A stretch of 64,000 bases of DNA from contig NZ_CP046980.1 in NCBI RefSeq assembly GCF_030408395.1, positions 1,612,001-1,676,000 of the forward strand. The letters are read 5' to 3'. The first letter of the stretch is position 1, and the number at the start of each line of letters is the position of its first letter. The position numbers were made by a program, and so were the translations under genes. The notes below the pieces were generated by a model. The model saw only the letters and a list, made by a program, of their open reading frames with translations. It was not told the DNA's origin and made no database searches. The stretch is from Corynebacterium aquatimens (lineage in GTDB: Bacteria; Actinomycetota; Actinomycetes; Mycobacteriales; Mycobacteriaceae). Below are positions 44,787 to 52,284 of the stretch, piece after piece.

Positions 44787-45851
44787 ATGAAAAACCCTTT
44801 CGCGGCCGCCGTGGACGCTGCCGGCGACAGCTACCTGCCTGTCTACGGCAGCACAGTCACCCCGGACGACTTCACCTTCGCAGGCGGCATGTGGCATGTC
44901 GACGCTCTCGGTCCGGACGGAAGGCAGAGGCATTATGAGCTTGATGTGATCGACAAGAATTTCGTCGACGGCAGCGGCGACCTGGAAGTGCTGCGAGCGT
45001 TCATCAATGGCACCCGCGTGATGTTCAAAGACATCCACTCCCTGCGCGAACGGCCGGCGTCCCCGCTGGACTGGTACGACGCCATCACGTACTACGACGC
45101 GAAAGGCCTCGAGCTGCTGCGCCAAGATCCGCGCTGGGCGGGCGAGAGCGTCGAAACCATGATGGAGCGCGTCAAGCACAATGTGGTCAGTATCCACCAG
45201 GAGGTCCTGCGGCTGGGCCACTTCGCCACTGCCGCGGACCTCGCCGCCGCGCTGCGCGAGATCCTCTCCGCCACCCCACTTAAAGTCGAGGTCCGTCCGG
45301 TCGTGTCCTGGCCCGCCGACGCCGAAACCGCACCGGCTGACGGGCAGGGAGACTTCGCCCAGATCATCGCGACCGGTGAGGGGGACAAGTTCACACTCCT
45401 GCGCAACAGCACGGACAACAACCCGCTGCTGTGGTTCGAATCCATGTCGGAGCTCCGGCTCACCCAGCATGCCTTCGCCAGCTTCGACGGAACTCATGTG
45501 CTCCACGCCCAGGCGGCCGTCGCCCAGCGCCTCTCCGAGCTGCCCGATCACGTTGTCTTCGGCGACGAATCCCGAACCGACGACCAGTGGTGGGCGCTGT
45601 GCTTCCCGCAGCTCGACGTGCTGATCATGATCCCGAAAGACACCTCCGCACTCACCGTCACCATCGACGGCGACGGCCAGCAGATCACGGTGATGAGCGA
45701 GTTCGTCGGGCACTTTGCCCGGCGGCGGCGGCTCGAGGACGCGCACGAACGCCGCTGGGCTTGGCTTGCCGACGACACACGCACCCACTCCGAAGAAGAC
45801 ATCCGTAACGCCATCGCCGACGCACTGAACAAGATCGGAGCCCAGCAATGA
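44787..45851 (+). CDS. Conserved protein of unknown function
   Basis: A 354-residue soluble protein with no motif I recognise. N-terminus FTFAGGMWHVDALGPDGRQRHYELDVI and a C-terminal acidic stretch (TRTHSEEDIRNAIADAL) look like a two-domain protein. CATAAT six bases upstream of the ATG is a possible -10. It overlaps the next gene by four bases (ATGA), so the two are co-expressed. Confidence 0.6.
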   Translation: MKNPFAAAVDAAGDSYLPVYGSTVTPDDFTFAGGMWHVDALGPDGRQRHYELDVIDKNFVDGSGDLEVLRAFINGTRVMFKDIHSLRERPASPLDWYDAITYYDAKGLELLRQDPRWAGESVETMMERVKHNVVSIHQEVLRLGHFATAADLAAALREILSATPLKVEVRPVVSWPADAETAPADGQGDFAQIIATGEGDKFTLLRNSTDNNPLLWFESMSELRLTQHAFASFDGTHVLHAQAAVAQRLSELPDHVVFGDESRTDDQWWALCFPQLDVLIMIPKDTSALTVTIDGDGQQITVMSEFVGHFARRRRLEDAHERRWAWLADDTRTHSEEDIRNAIADALNKIGAQQ

Positions 45852-46201
45852 TGCCGGAGACTCAGACCGCCCCGACCCGCACCCGTCTCGTGGCGGGCGT
45901 GATCGAAGAAGCAGACGACGACCAGATCATCATCGACGACGGCGGCGTCCCCGAAGAGGAAGATGGCTGGGGCCACAAAGGCTGCGATTGGGACGAATCG
46001 CCGTGCGGCGAGATGAAAGAGTACTTCATCTCCTACCGTTGCACAGTGCCAGATCACGCCGACCACGCCACCCACACGGAGCAGTTCTGCCCGCGCCATT
46101 ACGCGCTGACGCTGCACTACATCCTCGAGGTCCGCGTCCCGCTAAACAAGAGCACCTTCGACGCCGAGATCTTCAGCCACGGCCCACTAGCAGGAAGCTA
46201 G
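45848..46201 (+). CDS. Small Cys/His-rich protein, possible zinc binder
   Basis: A 117-residue acidic protein with a cluster of potential metal ligands: HKGCDWDESPCGEMKEYFIS, YRC, PDHADHATH and QFCPRHY. The spacing suggests a zinc ribbon-like fold but no known family is recognised. Starts in ATGATG overlapping the previous stop. Partner of the preceding unknown. Confidence 0.6.
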   Translation: MMPETQTAPTRTRLVAGVIEEADDDQIIIDDGGVPEEEDGWGHKGCDWDESPCGEMKEYFISYRCTVPDHADHATHTEQFCPRHYALTLHYILEVRVPLNKSTFDAEIFSHGPLAGS

Positions 46202-46203
46202 AA

Positions 46204-46323
46204 ATGCACGCTTTTCGACGCCCCGTCCACGCCCTCCTCGCCGCCACGACCCTCATGGCTCTCACAGCGTGCAGCGCAAGTGATCTCTTTTCGTCTCTCC
46301 CCAAGCGAAATCTCAAACCTTGA
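46204..46323 (+). pseudogene. Truncated lipoprotein leader
   Basis: The 39-codon frame gives a complete lipoprotein signal (MHAFRRPVHALLAATTLMALTAC, Cys 23) followed by only 16 residues before the stop. From 46280 the DNA codes an antitoxin-like sequence in another frame, so the gene was cut by recombination soon after its lipobox. Confidence 0.55.
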
Positions 46324-46393
46324 TGCGTATGCCGCCTCTCACGGGTGGTCACGTTCGCGTGCGATCCGCGAGGCCCTTAAAAATGCTATCTGA
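46280..46393 (+). pseudogene. RHH-type antitoxin remnant
   Basis: From GTG 46280 the frame reads VISFRLSPSEISNLDAYAA, then SHGWSRSRAIREALKNAI and a TGA at 46391. This matches ribbon-helix-helix antitoxins (a beta strand with F.L...E...LD.YA...G.SRS.AIREAL). The 5' end has been replaced by a lipoprotein leader in another frame. It overlaps a toxin-like fragment. Confidence 0.5.
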
Positions 46394-46475
46394 GATCGAG
46401 GTCCGCCGAAGCGCCGAGAAACACGGCATCGAACCGGAGGACTCAATGAAGACACGTGTGCAGTACCGTTTCTAA
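46383..46475 (+). pseudogene. Truncated toxin-like ORF paired with the antitoxin remnant
   Basis: ATG 46383 lies within the last codons of the antitoxin frame, the usual TA overlap. It reads MLSEIEVRRSAEKHGIEPEDS, then MKTRVQYRF and stops. The EVRRSA.KHGI..ED pattern resembles small DUF4258/BrnT-like toxins, but it is only 30 codons and must be inactive. It ends against the convergent TipA-type regulator. Confidence 0.4.
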
Positions 46476-47245
46476 CCCCACTGCGGGTTGCCCACGTCCA
46501 CACCTTCAGCCGCCGCGTGGGCGGTGACCAGCTCGAGCAGGTAGTCCTGCGCGCCGCCGTAGGCTTCGTGGAAGCGCGCGTCGTCAACGTACATGCGCGC
46601 GAGGATGAGCTGGCGAGCCGGGGTCGCCTCGTACCACTGGGCGATGCTTGCGCGGTGGCGCTCAACCAGTGCTTCGGCTTCCTCGGAGCCGGGTTCCACG
46701 CCGGAATCGCGTGCGGCGATCAGATCCGCGGCGAGCTCGTCCTGTTCTTCCTGCAGGCGCTTGAAGTCGCCTTCGCCCATTTGCGCGAGCTTTTCCTGGG
46801 ACTGCGCCCACTCCGCGGTATCACCCCAGCGCTGCTCAGCCTCCTCCTGGTAGGCGGGCATATCTTCACCGAGGTACTTCTTCATTGCGTCCATGTCGAT
46901 CGATCCTTTCGTCGCGTTATCAATGAGGTGCTGGACAGATGTGAGTTGAGCGTCGAGCGTGCGCCGTCGAGAAGCAAGTGCTTCTTGGTGGTGCTTGAGG
47001 GCGCGGGTGAGGGCGGCTCCGGAAGCGTCGAGAAGCTGCGCGATCTGCGCAAGCGGTACGCCGACTCCGCGGTAGAGGGCGATGGCCGCGCCGCGCTCGA
47101 GGTCAGCCTCCCTGTAAACGCGGTGGTCGGACCACGTGCGCGCGGGTGTGATGAGGCCGAGCGCCTCCCAGTGACGCAGCGCCTTGGTGGAAACGCCGAG
47201 GGCTTCTGCGGCCTCGCTGATTGTGTATTCGATACCATCTGCCAT
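46472..47245 (-). CDS. TipA-type MerR-family regulator (TipAS domain)
   Basis: A 257-residue regulator. The MerR DNA-binding domain is residues 6-75 (YTISEAAEALGVSTKALRHWEALGLITPAR) with a coiled-coil dimer helix to about 115. The rest is a helical TipAS-type ligand domain (YQEEAEQRWGDTAEWAQSQEKLA; YEATPARQLILARMYVDDARFHEAYGG). TipAS domains sense peptides or drugs. Its promoter has the elongated spacer and dyad of MerR targets, indicating autoregulation; it is divergent from the DUF1707 gene. Confidence 0.9.
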   Translation of the reverse strand: MADGIEYTISEAAEALGVSTKALRHWEALGLITPARTWSDHRVYREADLERGAAIALYRGVGVPLAQIAQLLDASGAALTRALKHHQEALASRRRTLDAQLTSVQHLIDNATKGSIDMDAMKKYLGEDMPAYQEEAEQRWGDTAEWAQSQEKLAQMGEGDFKRLQEEQDELAADLIAARDSGVEPGSEEAEALVERHRASIAQWYEATPARQLILARMYVDDARFHEAYGGAQDYLLELVTAHAAAEGVDVGNPQWG

Positions 47246-47252
47246 GGGTGCG

Positions 47253-47283
47253 ATTGAACAGCTTGCCGCAGGGGCAAGCGCAA
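47253..47283 (-). promoter_or_regulatory. MerR-type 19-bp-spacer promoter with dyad
   Basis: On the minus strand TTGCGC (47283-47278), 19 bases, and TTCAAT (47258-47253) frame a dyad CTTGCC / GGCAAG (47262-47267 and 47273-47278). TTCAAT is seven bases from the regulator's ATG. A 19-base spacer with a dyad inside it is the signature of MerR-family control, so the regulator probably controls itself. Confidence 0.7.
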
Positions 47284-47296
47284 GTTGGGAGCGATA

Positions 47297-47791
47297 ATGG
47301 ACGAAATCCGCGTGGGCGACGCCGAGCGTTCGGAAGCACTGGACCGGCTGGGAACGCTGTTCGCGGACGGCTACCTGGACGTGGGAGAGTTCGAAGAACG
47401 CACAGGTCAGGCCGCGGTTGCGCGCACGCGCGGGGAGCTTTCAATGCTTTTCGACGACCTCCCGGCCGAACCGGCCACATTGGAGAAGCGGACGGCGTCC
47501 GAGGTCGAACTGGATGAGAAACTCGCAGCGAAGCGGAAGATGGACACCGCGCTCTACACCACCCTCATTGGCGGCTTGGCGGTCTATTTGGTGCTGGAGA
47601 TTGGGCTGGATCTGGACTACGCCTGGGTAGTGTGGCCGGTGGTGGGCGCACTCGCGGTCGCTTGGTACGCCGTCTTCGACATCTCCGACGAGGAAGACGA
47701 GATCCTCGAGGAACTGTTAGAGAAGGAACGTTCCGATCGCGCCGAGCGACTGAAACTCGCCGCCGAGCGACGCAAGGAGCTTGGGAAATAG
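47297..47791 (+). CDS. DUF1707 protein with two TM segments
   Basis: A 164-residue protein. Residues 1-53 are a DUF1707 domain (IRVGDAERSEALDRLGTLFADGYLDVGEFEERTGQA), followed by a linker, two membrane segments at about 80-120, and a charged C-terminal helix. DUF1707 is an actinobacterial module of unknown function, often on small membrane proteins. A GGGAG site stands seven bases before the ATG. The MerR-type dyad in the divergent spacer may control it as well. Confidence 0.8.
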   Translation: MDEIRVGDAERSEALDRLGTLFADGYLDVGEFEERTGQAAVARTRGELSMLFDDLPAEPATLEKRTASEVELDEKLAAKRKMDTALYTTLIGGLAVYLVLEIGLDLDYAWVVWPVVGALAVAWYAVFDISDEEDEILEELLEKERSDRAERLKLAAERRKELGK

Positions 47792-47827
47792 CCGAGAGTT
47801 TCTGTACGCTCCGATTAGAGTGGGCGC

Positions 47828-47863
47828 ATGCGTTTTCGTCGTGCGTTCGGCTCCGAGGCGTGA
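47828..47863 (+). pseudogene. Possible decapitated leaderless gene start at att copy B
   Basis: TAGAGT (47816-47821), six bases, then ATG CGT TTT CGT CGT... runs only eleven codons before TGA, and the stop falls at the edge of repeat copy B. It may be the promoter and first codons of a gene whose body was removed by integration. Weak evidence. Confidence 0.3.
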
Positions 47864-47885
47864 CTACACGTTGAACTTGAACTCG
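47863..47885. repeat. Copy B of the ychF 3'-end repeat (candidate att site)
   Basis: A 23-base exact match to the ychF 3' end at 51080-51102, in the same orientation. It contains the common core ACGTTGAACTTGAA and lies far from any ychF coding sequence. It separates the first island block from the mer block. Confidence 0.7.
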
Positions 47886-47945
47886 CCGGTACGTCGTCGC
47901 AAAGTTACTCCCTCTCGTTAACACCATCAAAAGGAGTGTTATCCA

Positions 47946-48194
47946 ATGAAAGCGTTCGGCTTCTTAAGCTTCAGGCATTACGCCTTCGGCAGCTAGCGCG
48001 GGCCATCTGCGGAAAAGATCGCCAAGACTCATCTGGAGATCACCCAGGCTGCGGACGAAATCGGCGTGAACAACGCGTCCTTCCGAGTCCACCACTTCGC
48101 GCTGCAGGCCTCCGCCCCGATGCCGCTGCTGTGTGCTGTCGCGGCCACCACCAAAAATATCGAGGTGGGCACCGGCGGCATCGACATGCGCTAG
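47946..48194 (+). pseudogene. Broken luciferase-like monooxygenase fragment
   Basis: An AAGGAG site and ATG 47946 start MKAFGFLSFRHYAFGS, followed by a TAG stop at 47993. The same frame then continues THLEITQAADEIGVNNASFRV, HHFALQASAPMPLL and KNIEVGTGGIDMR to a second stop. This is the N-terminal quarter of an LLM-class flavin-dependent oxidoreductase; the rest is gone. Confidence 0.65.
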
Positions 48195-48237
48195 CGCATA
48201 TCGGGGTTGTAGCGTTTGAGTCATTGACTCCCGTCGT

Positions 48238-48627
48238 CTACAAGTACCTACACACTTGATCGGTGCTGCACGTTTCAGGGTCCGGGTGCGCGGCGTCCTG
48301 TCTGAGGTCTGCGATAGTGTCGCGCAGCACGGAGAGCTGCGCGATCTGCTGCTCGATCTCAGCGAGGCGCACGTCAAGCAGGTCGCGCACGTGCTCGCAG
48401 GGCGCATGGCCGCCGTCGCGGATGTCGAGGATCTGGCGGATCTGGGCGAGGGTGAGGCCCGCGGCCTGGCCGCGGTGGATGAAGTCGATCCGAGCGACCG
48501 TCTCGGGCGCGTAGTCGCGGTATCCGGACGGCGTGCGCTCGGTCGGGGGCAGAAGGCCCTGTTCCTCGTAGAAGCGAAGGGTCTTCGCGGTAGTGCCCGC
48601 CCTCTCGGCGAGTTCTCCGATCCACAT
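48238..48627 (-). CDS. merR: MerR-family heavy-metal regulator of the mer module
   Basis: A 129-residue MerR-family protein: winged-helix IGELAERAGTTAKTLRFYEEQGLL, then GYRDYAPETVARIDFI, dimer helix and a metal loop. Cysteines at 77, 120 and 126 resemble the C-C-C arrangement of MerR/ZntR-type sensors (one in the dimer helix, two in the C-terminal loop). Divergently encoded with merA, and the intergenic dyad is of the MerR-family type. Mercury sensing is inferred from merA; lead or zinc sensing cannot be excluded by sequence. Confidence 0.82.
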   Translation of the reverse strand: MWIGELAERAGTTAKTLRFYEEQGLLPPTERTPSGYRDYAPETVARIDFIHRGQAAGLTLAQIRQILDIRDGGHAPCEHVRDLLDVRLAEIEQQIAQLSVLRDTIADLRQDAAHPDPETCSTDQVCRYL

Positions 48628-48651
48628 TGCTGTCTCCCTCCGTGGCCGCGC

Positions 48652-48683
48652 TTGACCTTCCCCTGCACTGGAAGGTCCAGTAT
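48652..48683 (+). promoter_or_regulatory. MerR-type operator-promoter of merA
   Basis: TTGACC (48652-48657), a 20-base spacer and CAGTAT (48678-48683) enclose the perfect dyad GACCTTCC-8-GGAAGGTC (48654-48661, 48670-48677). The elongated spacer with the dyad between -35 and -10 is diagnostic of MerR-family activation. The arms resemble those of CueR/ZntR-type sites. Confidence 0.8.
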
Positions 48684-48725
48684 GGCTGAGACAGAGCAGA
48701 AAGCCAAGAGTTGACAGGAGCAGCG

Positions 48726-50147
48726 ATGCCTACGAAGTACGATCTCGCCATCATCGGATCGGGAGGCGGCGCGTTCGCCGCTGCGATCCGCGCCAGCACG
48801 CTCGGGAAGTCGGTGGTGATGATCGAGCGCGGGACGCTCGGCGGCACCTGCGTGAACACGGGCTGCGTCCCGTCGAAGGCGCTCATTGCCGCGGCCGGCG
48901 CGCGGCACGTCGCGGTCGACGCCGCATCCCGGTTCCCCGGGATCGCGACGACGGCGGATCCCGTCGACATGCCCGCGCTGATCGCTGGGAAGCAAGCGTT
49001 GGTGGAGTCGCTGCGCGGCGAGAAGTACGCCGACGTCGCCGACTCCTACGGCTGGCAGGTCCTCCGCGGCGACGCCTCGTTCGTGGGCACCCCTGATGCG
49101 CCGGTTCTCGATGTTGCCGGATCCGACGGAAGCGTCGAGACCATCGAGGCCCACCACTACCTGGTCGCGACTGGTTCTCGCCCGTGGGCACCGCCGATCG
49201 ACGGCCTGGAGGAGACCGGATACCTGACCTCGACCACGGCGATGGAGCTGACGGAGGTCCCCGAGTCGCTGCTGGTGCTCGGCGGCGGCTACGTAGCCCT
49301 GGAGCAGGCGCAGCTGTTCGCCCGCCTCGGCTCGCAGGTCACGCTGCTCGTGCGGTCCCGGTTCGCCTCGAAGGAGGAGCCGGAGGTGTCGAAGGCGCTC
49401 CAGGAGGTGTTCGCCGACGAGGGCATCCGCGTCGTCAGCCGCGCAGTGCCCACCCGGGTCTCCCGCGGCACGGGAGGCGAGGCCGTCGTGACCGCCGCCT
49501 TGTCCGGCGGCTCGCAGGAGTTCCGCGCCGACCAGGTCCTGGTCGCCCTCGGACGCTGTCCCGTCACCGATGGCCTGAACCTCGATGCGGTCGGGGTGAA
49601 TACCGGAGACTCCGGCGAGGTGGTCGTCTCCGACCGGCTGCAGTCCTCGAACCCGCGGGTCTGGGCCGCGGGCGACGTGACCGGGCACCCCGAGTTCGTC
49701 TACGTCGCCGCCCACCACGGCACCCTCGTCGCCGAGAACGCGTTCGCCGACGCCGACCGGTCCGTCGACTACGCCCGCCTGCCGCGGGTGACGTTCACCG
49801 AGCCCGCGATCGGCGCGGTCGGGATGACCGAGAAGGACGTCCTCGCCGCGGGGATCCGCTGCGACTGCCGCGTCCTGCCCCTGCACCACGTGCCCCGCGC
49901 CTTGGTGAACCGCGACACCCGCGGGTTCATCAAGATCGTCGTGAACGCCGAGACGAACGAGATCCTCGGCCTGACCGCCGTCGCCAAGGACGCCGGGGAG
50001 CTCGCCGCCGCAGGCGTCCACGTGCTCGGCAGGACCGTCGCCGAGGTCGCCAACGCCTGGGCCCCCTACCTGACCATGGCCGAGGGCATCCGGATCGCCG
50101 CGAAGGCCTTCACCACCGACCCGTCGCTGCTGTCGTGCTGCGCATGA
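48726..50147 (+). CDS. merA: MerA, mercury(II) reductase
   Basis: A 473-residue flavoprotein disulfide oxidoreductase. FAD site IIGSGGGAFAAAI at the N-terminus; redox pair GGTCVNTGCVPSK with Cys 42 and 47; NADPH site LVLGGGYVALEQAQ near residue 180; and the mercuric-reductase hallmark C-terminal vicinal pair SCCA at 471-472. It reduces Hg2+ to Hg0 with NADPH in the cytoplasm. The N-terminal HMA domain of many MerA proteins is absent. AGGAG precedes the ATG. Its stop overlaps the next ATG (ATGA). Confidence 0.96.
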   Translation: MPTKYDLAIIGSGGGAFAAAIRASTLGKSVVMIERGTLGGTCVNTGCVPSKALIAAAGARHVAVDAASRFPGIATTADPVDMPALIAGKQALVESLRGEKYADVADSYGWQVLRGDASFVGTPDAPVLDVAGSDGSVETIEAHHYLVATGSRPWAPPIDGLEETGYLTSTTAMELTEVPESLLVLGGGYVALEQAQLFARLGSQVTLLVRSRFASKEEPEVSKALQEVFADEGIRVVSRAVPTRVSRGTGGEAVVTAALSGGSQEFRADQVLVALGRCPVTDGLNLDAVGVNTGDSGEVVVSDRLQSSNPRVWAAGDVTGHPEFVYVAAHHGTLVAENAFADADRSVDYARLPRVTFTEPAIGAVGMTEKDVLAAGIRCDCRVLPLHHVPRALVNRDTRGFIKIVVNAETNEILGLTAVAKDAGELAAAGVHVLGRTVAEVANAWAPYLTMAEGIRIAAKAFTTDPSLLSCCA

Positions 50148-50494
50148 ACGGCAACGCAGGCAATCGGGGAGATCTCATCCTGAAGCAGACGATGAGCGCC
50201 GATCAGGACCGCGACGAATGGCGCGCCGGTCCCGTCGTCGCTGCAGTGACCGGGCTGCTCTTGCTGGCATGCTGCGCGCTTCCGTCGCTGCTCTGCGGCG
50301 GCCTGCCGTTCATCGCGGCGGGCGGAGCACTCGCAGGCGTCGGTGGGCTCCTCGGTAATCCCTGGATCATCGGTGCCGGGACCGCCGTCGTGATGGCCGT
50401 CATGGCGGGGATGCTCGTCAGGCTACGGCGGCGGCACCGGCGCCGCAGGTCCGGCTGCTGCGAAAATCCTTCGACCGCTGATCGGAACCGGTAG
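50144..50494 (+). CDS. Small MerT/MerF-like mercury transporter
   Basis: A 116-residue membrane protein with two hydrophobic segments. The first carries a vicinal cysteine pair (LLLLACCALPSLLCGG) and the C-terminus another (RSGCCENP). Two CC pairs in a two-TM protein next to merA are the features of MerF/MerT-type Hg2+ importers, though overall similarity cannot be judged here. Its ATG overlaps the merA stop, so they are translated together. Confidence 0.7.
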   Translation: MNGNAGNRGDLILKQTMSADQDRDEWRAGPVVAAVTGLLLLACCALPSLLCGGLPFIAAGGALAGVGGLLGNPWIIGAGTAVVMAVMAGMLVRLRRRHRRRRSGCCENPSTADRNR

Positions 50495-50524
50495 TTCGAG
50501 CGGATCCAGCGATCACTGCCACCT

Positions 50525-50660
50525 GCGGAGGCCGCTGAAATCGAAGCCCGACGGGAGAAGGAGGAGCAAAAAGCGTTCGAATCAACCGGTGACGAGGATA
50601 ATACTGAGGCTGGATCCCGGCCGTCGCGACGCGGTCTCCGCTTCCGCCGAGACGAGAAAG
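50525..50660 (+). pseudogene. 3'-end fragment of a second copy of the coiled-coil gene
   Basis: The DNA aligns with 44022-44165, the end of the coiled-coil gene: EAAEIEARREKEEQKAFESTG, then SRPSRRGLRFRRDEKG. There is no start or upstream part, and no stop codon at the original position, so it is a fragment joined to the end of the mer module. Confidence 0.75.
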
Positions 50661-50686
50661 GGTTGTGGGCACCTAGGCTGGGCGGC

Positions 50687-50946
50687 ATGAACGACATGAC
50701 CATAGCGCCCGGCCCGGGGATCCCCGACGGTGCGGTCATCGCCGCCGATCTCGCGGAGCGTTTCGCGAAATCGTCGACTCCGGGCGGCCAGGGCGTCAAC
50801 ACGACGGACGGCAAAGTCCAGCTTTCCATCGATGTCGCCGAATGCGCATCGCTTACCGACGCCCAGCGTCACCGTATCTCGCGCAACCTCGAGCACCGCC
50901 TAGACGGCTCCGTCTTTACCGTGACTGCGTCGACTCAGCGGTCTGT
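50687..50946 (+). pseudogene. Truncated second arfB
   Basis: ATG 50687 starts a copy of the arfB at 44185, including the GGQ motif (STPGGQGVNTTDGKVQL), with TAGGCT seven bases upstream, so the promoter was duplicated too. Similarity ends after ASTQRS at about 50946; the frame then runs through unrelated sequence to 51091, inside the ychF 3' end. The basic ribosome-binding tail is lost, so it should be inactive as ArfB. Confidence 0.78.
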
Positions 50947-51079
50947 GTTTCGCTCCTGGTCCTCTCGCTTGCACCTGCGACACAGCCTCGTGCCCCCGGG
51001 CCGTAGCGTTCGGGGGGAGCACAATAGCCCCAGTCCTCATCACGTCCCGGGATCAAAGAGTTCATCGCAGTGGTTAAGC

Positions 51080-51102
51080 ACTACACGTTGAACTTGAACT
51101 CG
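51080..51102. repeat. Copy C: ychF 3' end as island attachment site
   Basis: The final codons and stop of ychF (EFKFNV, minus strand) are repeated at 47863 and, less exactly, at 41364. Because the sequence is intact in ychF, insertion there would keep the gene whole, as usual for att sites in gene 3' ends. Confidence 0.7.
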
Positions 51103-52166
51103 ACCACGTCGCCGTCGGCCATGACGTAGTCCTTGCCCTCCTGGCGGACTTTGCCGTGGGCGCGGGCTTCTGCCATGGAACCGAATTCGTCGAGGTCGTC
51201 GAAGGCGACGATTTCAGCCTTGATGAAGCCCTTTTCAAAGTCGGTGTGGATAACGCCGGCGGCCTTCGGTGCGGTGTCGCCCTTGTGGATCGTCCACGCG
51301 CGCGATTCCTTCGGCCCCGCCGTCAGGTAGGTCTGCAGGCCGAGGGTTTCAAAGCCGGCTTTAGCGAGCGTCGATAAGCCAGGTTCTTCTTGCCCCACTG
51401 CCGCGAGGAGCTCCGCGGCGTCTTCCTCCTCGAGCTCAAGGAGCTCTGTCTCCGTCTGCGCGTCGAGAAACACGGCCTCGGCGGGCGCGACGAGGTCGCG
51501 AAGGGTTTGCTTGCGCGCGTCGTCAGTGAGGACGGCCTCGTCGGAGTTGAAGACGTAGAGGAAAGGCTTGGCCGTCATGAGGTGGAGCTCTTTGAGCAGC
51601 GCGAGGTCAATCTCATTGCTTTTCGACGCGGCGAACAGCGTGCGATCGTCCTCTAGAATCGCCTGGGCTTTCTTTGCCTCGGCGGCGGTGGCTGCGATGT
51701 CTTTGTCCTTGCGGCCTTCCTTCTCCAGGCGTGGCAGGGCCTTCTCAATCGTCTGGAGGTCGGCGAGGATCAGCTCGGTGTTGATGACGGAAATGTCATT
51801 CGCCGGGTCCACTTTGCCGTCGACGTGGATGACGTTGTCGTCGCTAAACGCGCGCACGACCTGGCAGATCGCGTCCGCCTCGCGGATGTTGGCCAAGAAC
51901 GCGTTGCCCATGCCCTCGCCCTCAGACGCGCCTTTGACAATGCCCGCGATGTCCACGAAGGACACCGTCGCCGGCAGGATCTGCGCCGAACCGAAAATCT
52001 CCGCGAGACGAGTAAGGCGCGGATCCGGCAGCTCGACGAGACCGACGTTCGGCTCGATCGTGGCGAACGGGTAGTTCGCGGCCAGCACGTCGTTGCGGGT
52101 CAGGGCGTTAAACAAAGTGGACTTGCCCACGTTGGGCAGACCGACGATTCCAAGGGTAAGGCTCAC
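51081..52166 (-). CDS. ychF: YchF, Obg-family ATPase/GTPase
   Basis: A 361-residue protein: G1 GIVGLPNVGKST at residues 6-17, G3 DIAGIVKGA, and the YchF-specific NxxE-type nucleotide site (FNSDEAVL) that favours ATP over GTP. A coiled-coil insertion and TGS-like C-terminal domain end in the conserved VVEFKFNV. It interacts with ribosomes and stress response. GTG start with TAGGAT eight bases upstream suggests a leaderless message. Its 3' end is the apparent integration site for the island to the left. Confidence 0.96.
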   Translation of the reverse strand: MSLTLGIVGLPNVGKSTLFNALTRNDVLAANYPFATIEPNVGLVELPDPRLTRLAEIFGSAQILPATVSFVDIAGIVKGASEGEGMGNAFLANIREADAICQVVRAFSDDNVIHVDGKVDPANDISVINTELILADLQTIEKALPRLEKEGRKDKDIAATAAEAKKAQAILEDDRTLFAASKSNEIDLALLKELHLMTAKPFLYVFNSDEAVLTDDARKQTLRDLVAPAEAVFLDAQTETELLELEEEDAAELLAAVGQEEPGLSTLAKAGFETLGLQTYLTAGPKESRAWTIHKGDTAPKAAGVIHTDFEKGFIKAEIVAFDDLDEFGSMAEARAHGKVRQEGKDYVMADGDVVEFKFNV

Positions 52167-52284
52167 GGTGGCTCATCCTATCGCACTACCCATTGCGCCC
52201 TCATAGGGAGAGGCACGAGGCGCGTTCGACGCACTCATGGGGCAACGACCTTCCAACGCCCTACAGATAGGGCACAATGGTCCC

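Noticed and set aside
48222-48248. TTGACTCCCG resembling the -35 of classical mer promoters
   Set aside because: The accompanying dyad is missing, it lies at the 3' end of merR, and a better operator is present between merR and merA.
49184-50494. 436-codon open frame overlapping merA in another frame
   Set aside because: Composition is extreme Arg/Gly, typical of a frame shadow; only its last part (50144-50494) is a real gene.
41364-51102. Intact prophage
   Set aside because: No structural, lysis or replication phage genes are visible; only an integrase relic, att-like repeats and cargo genes.
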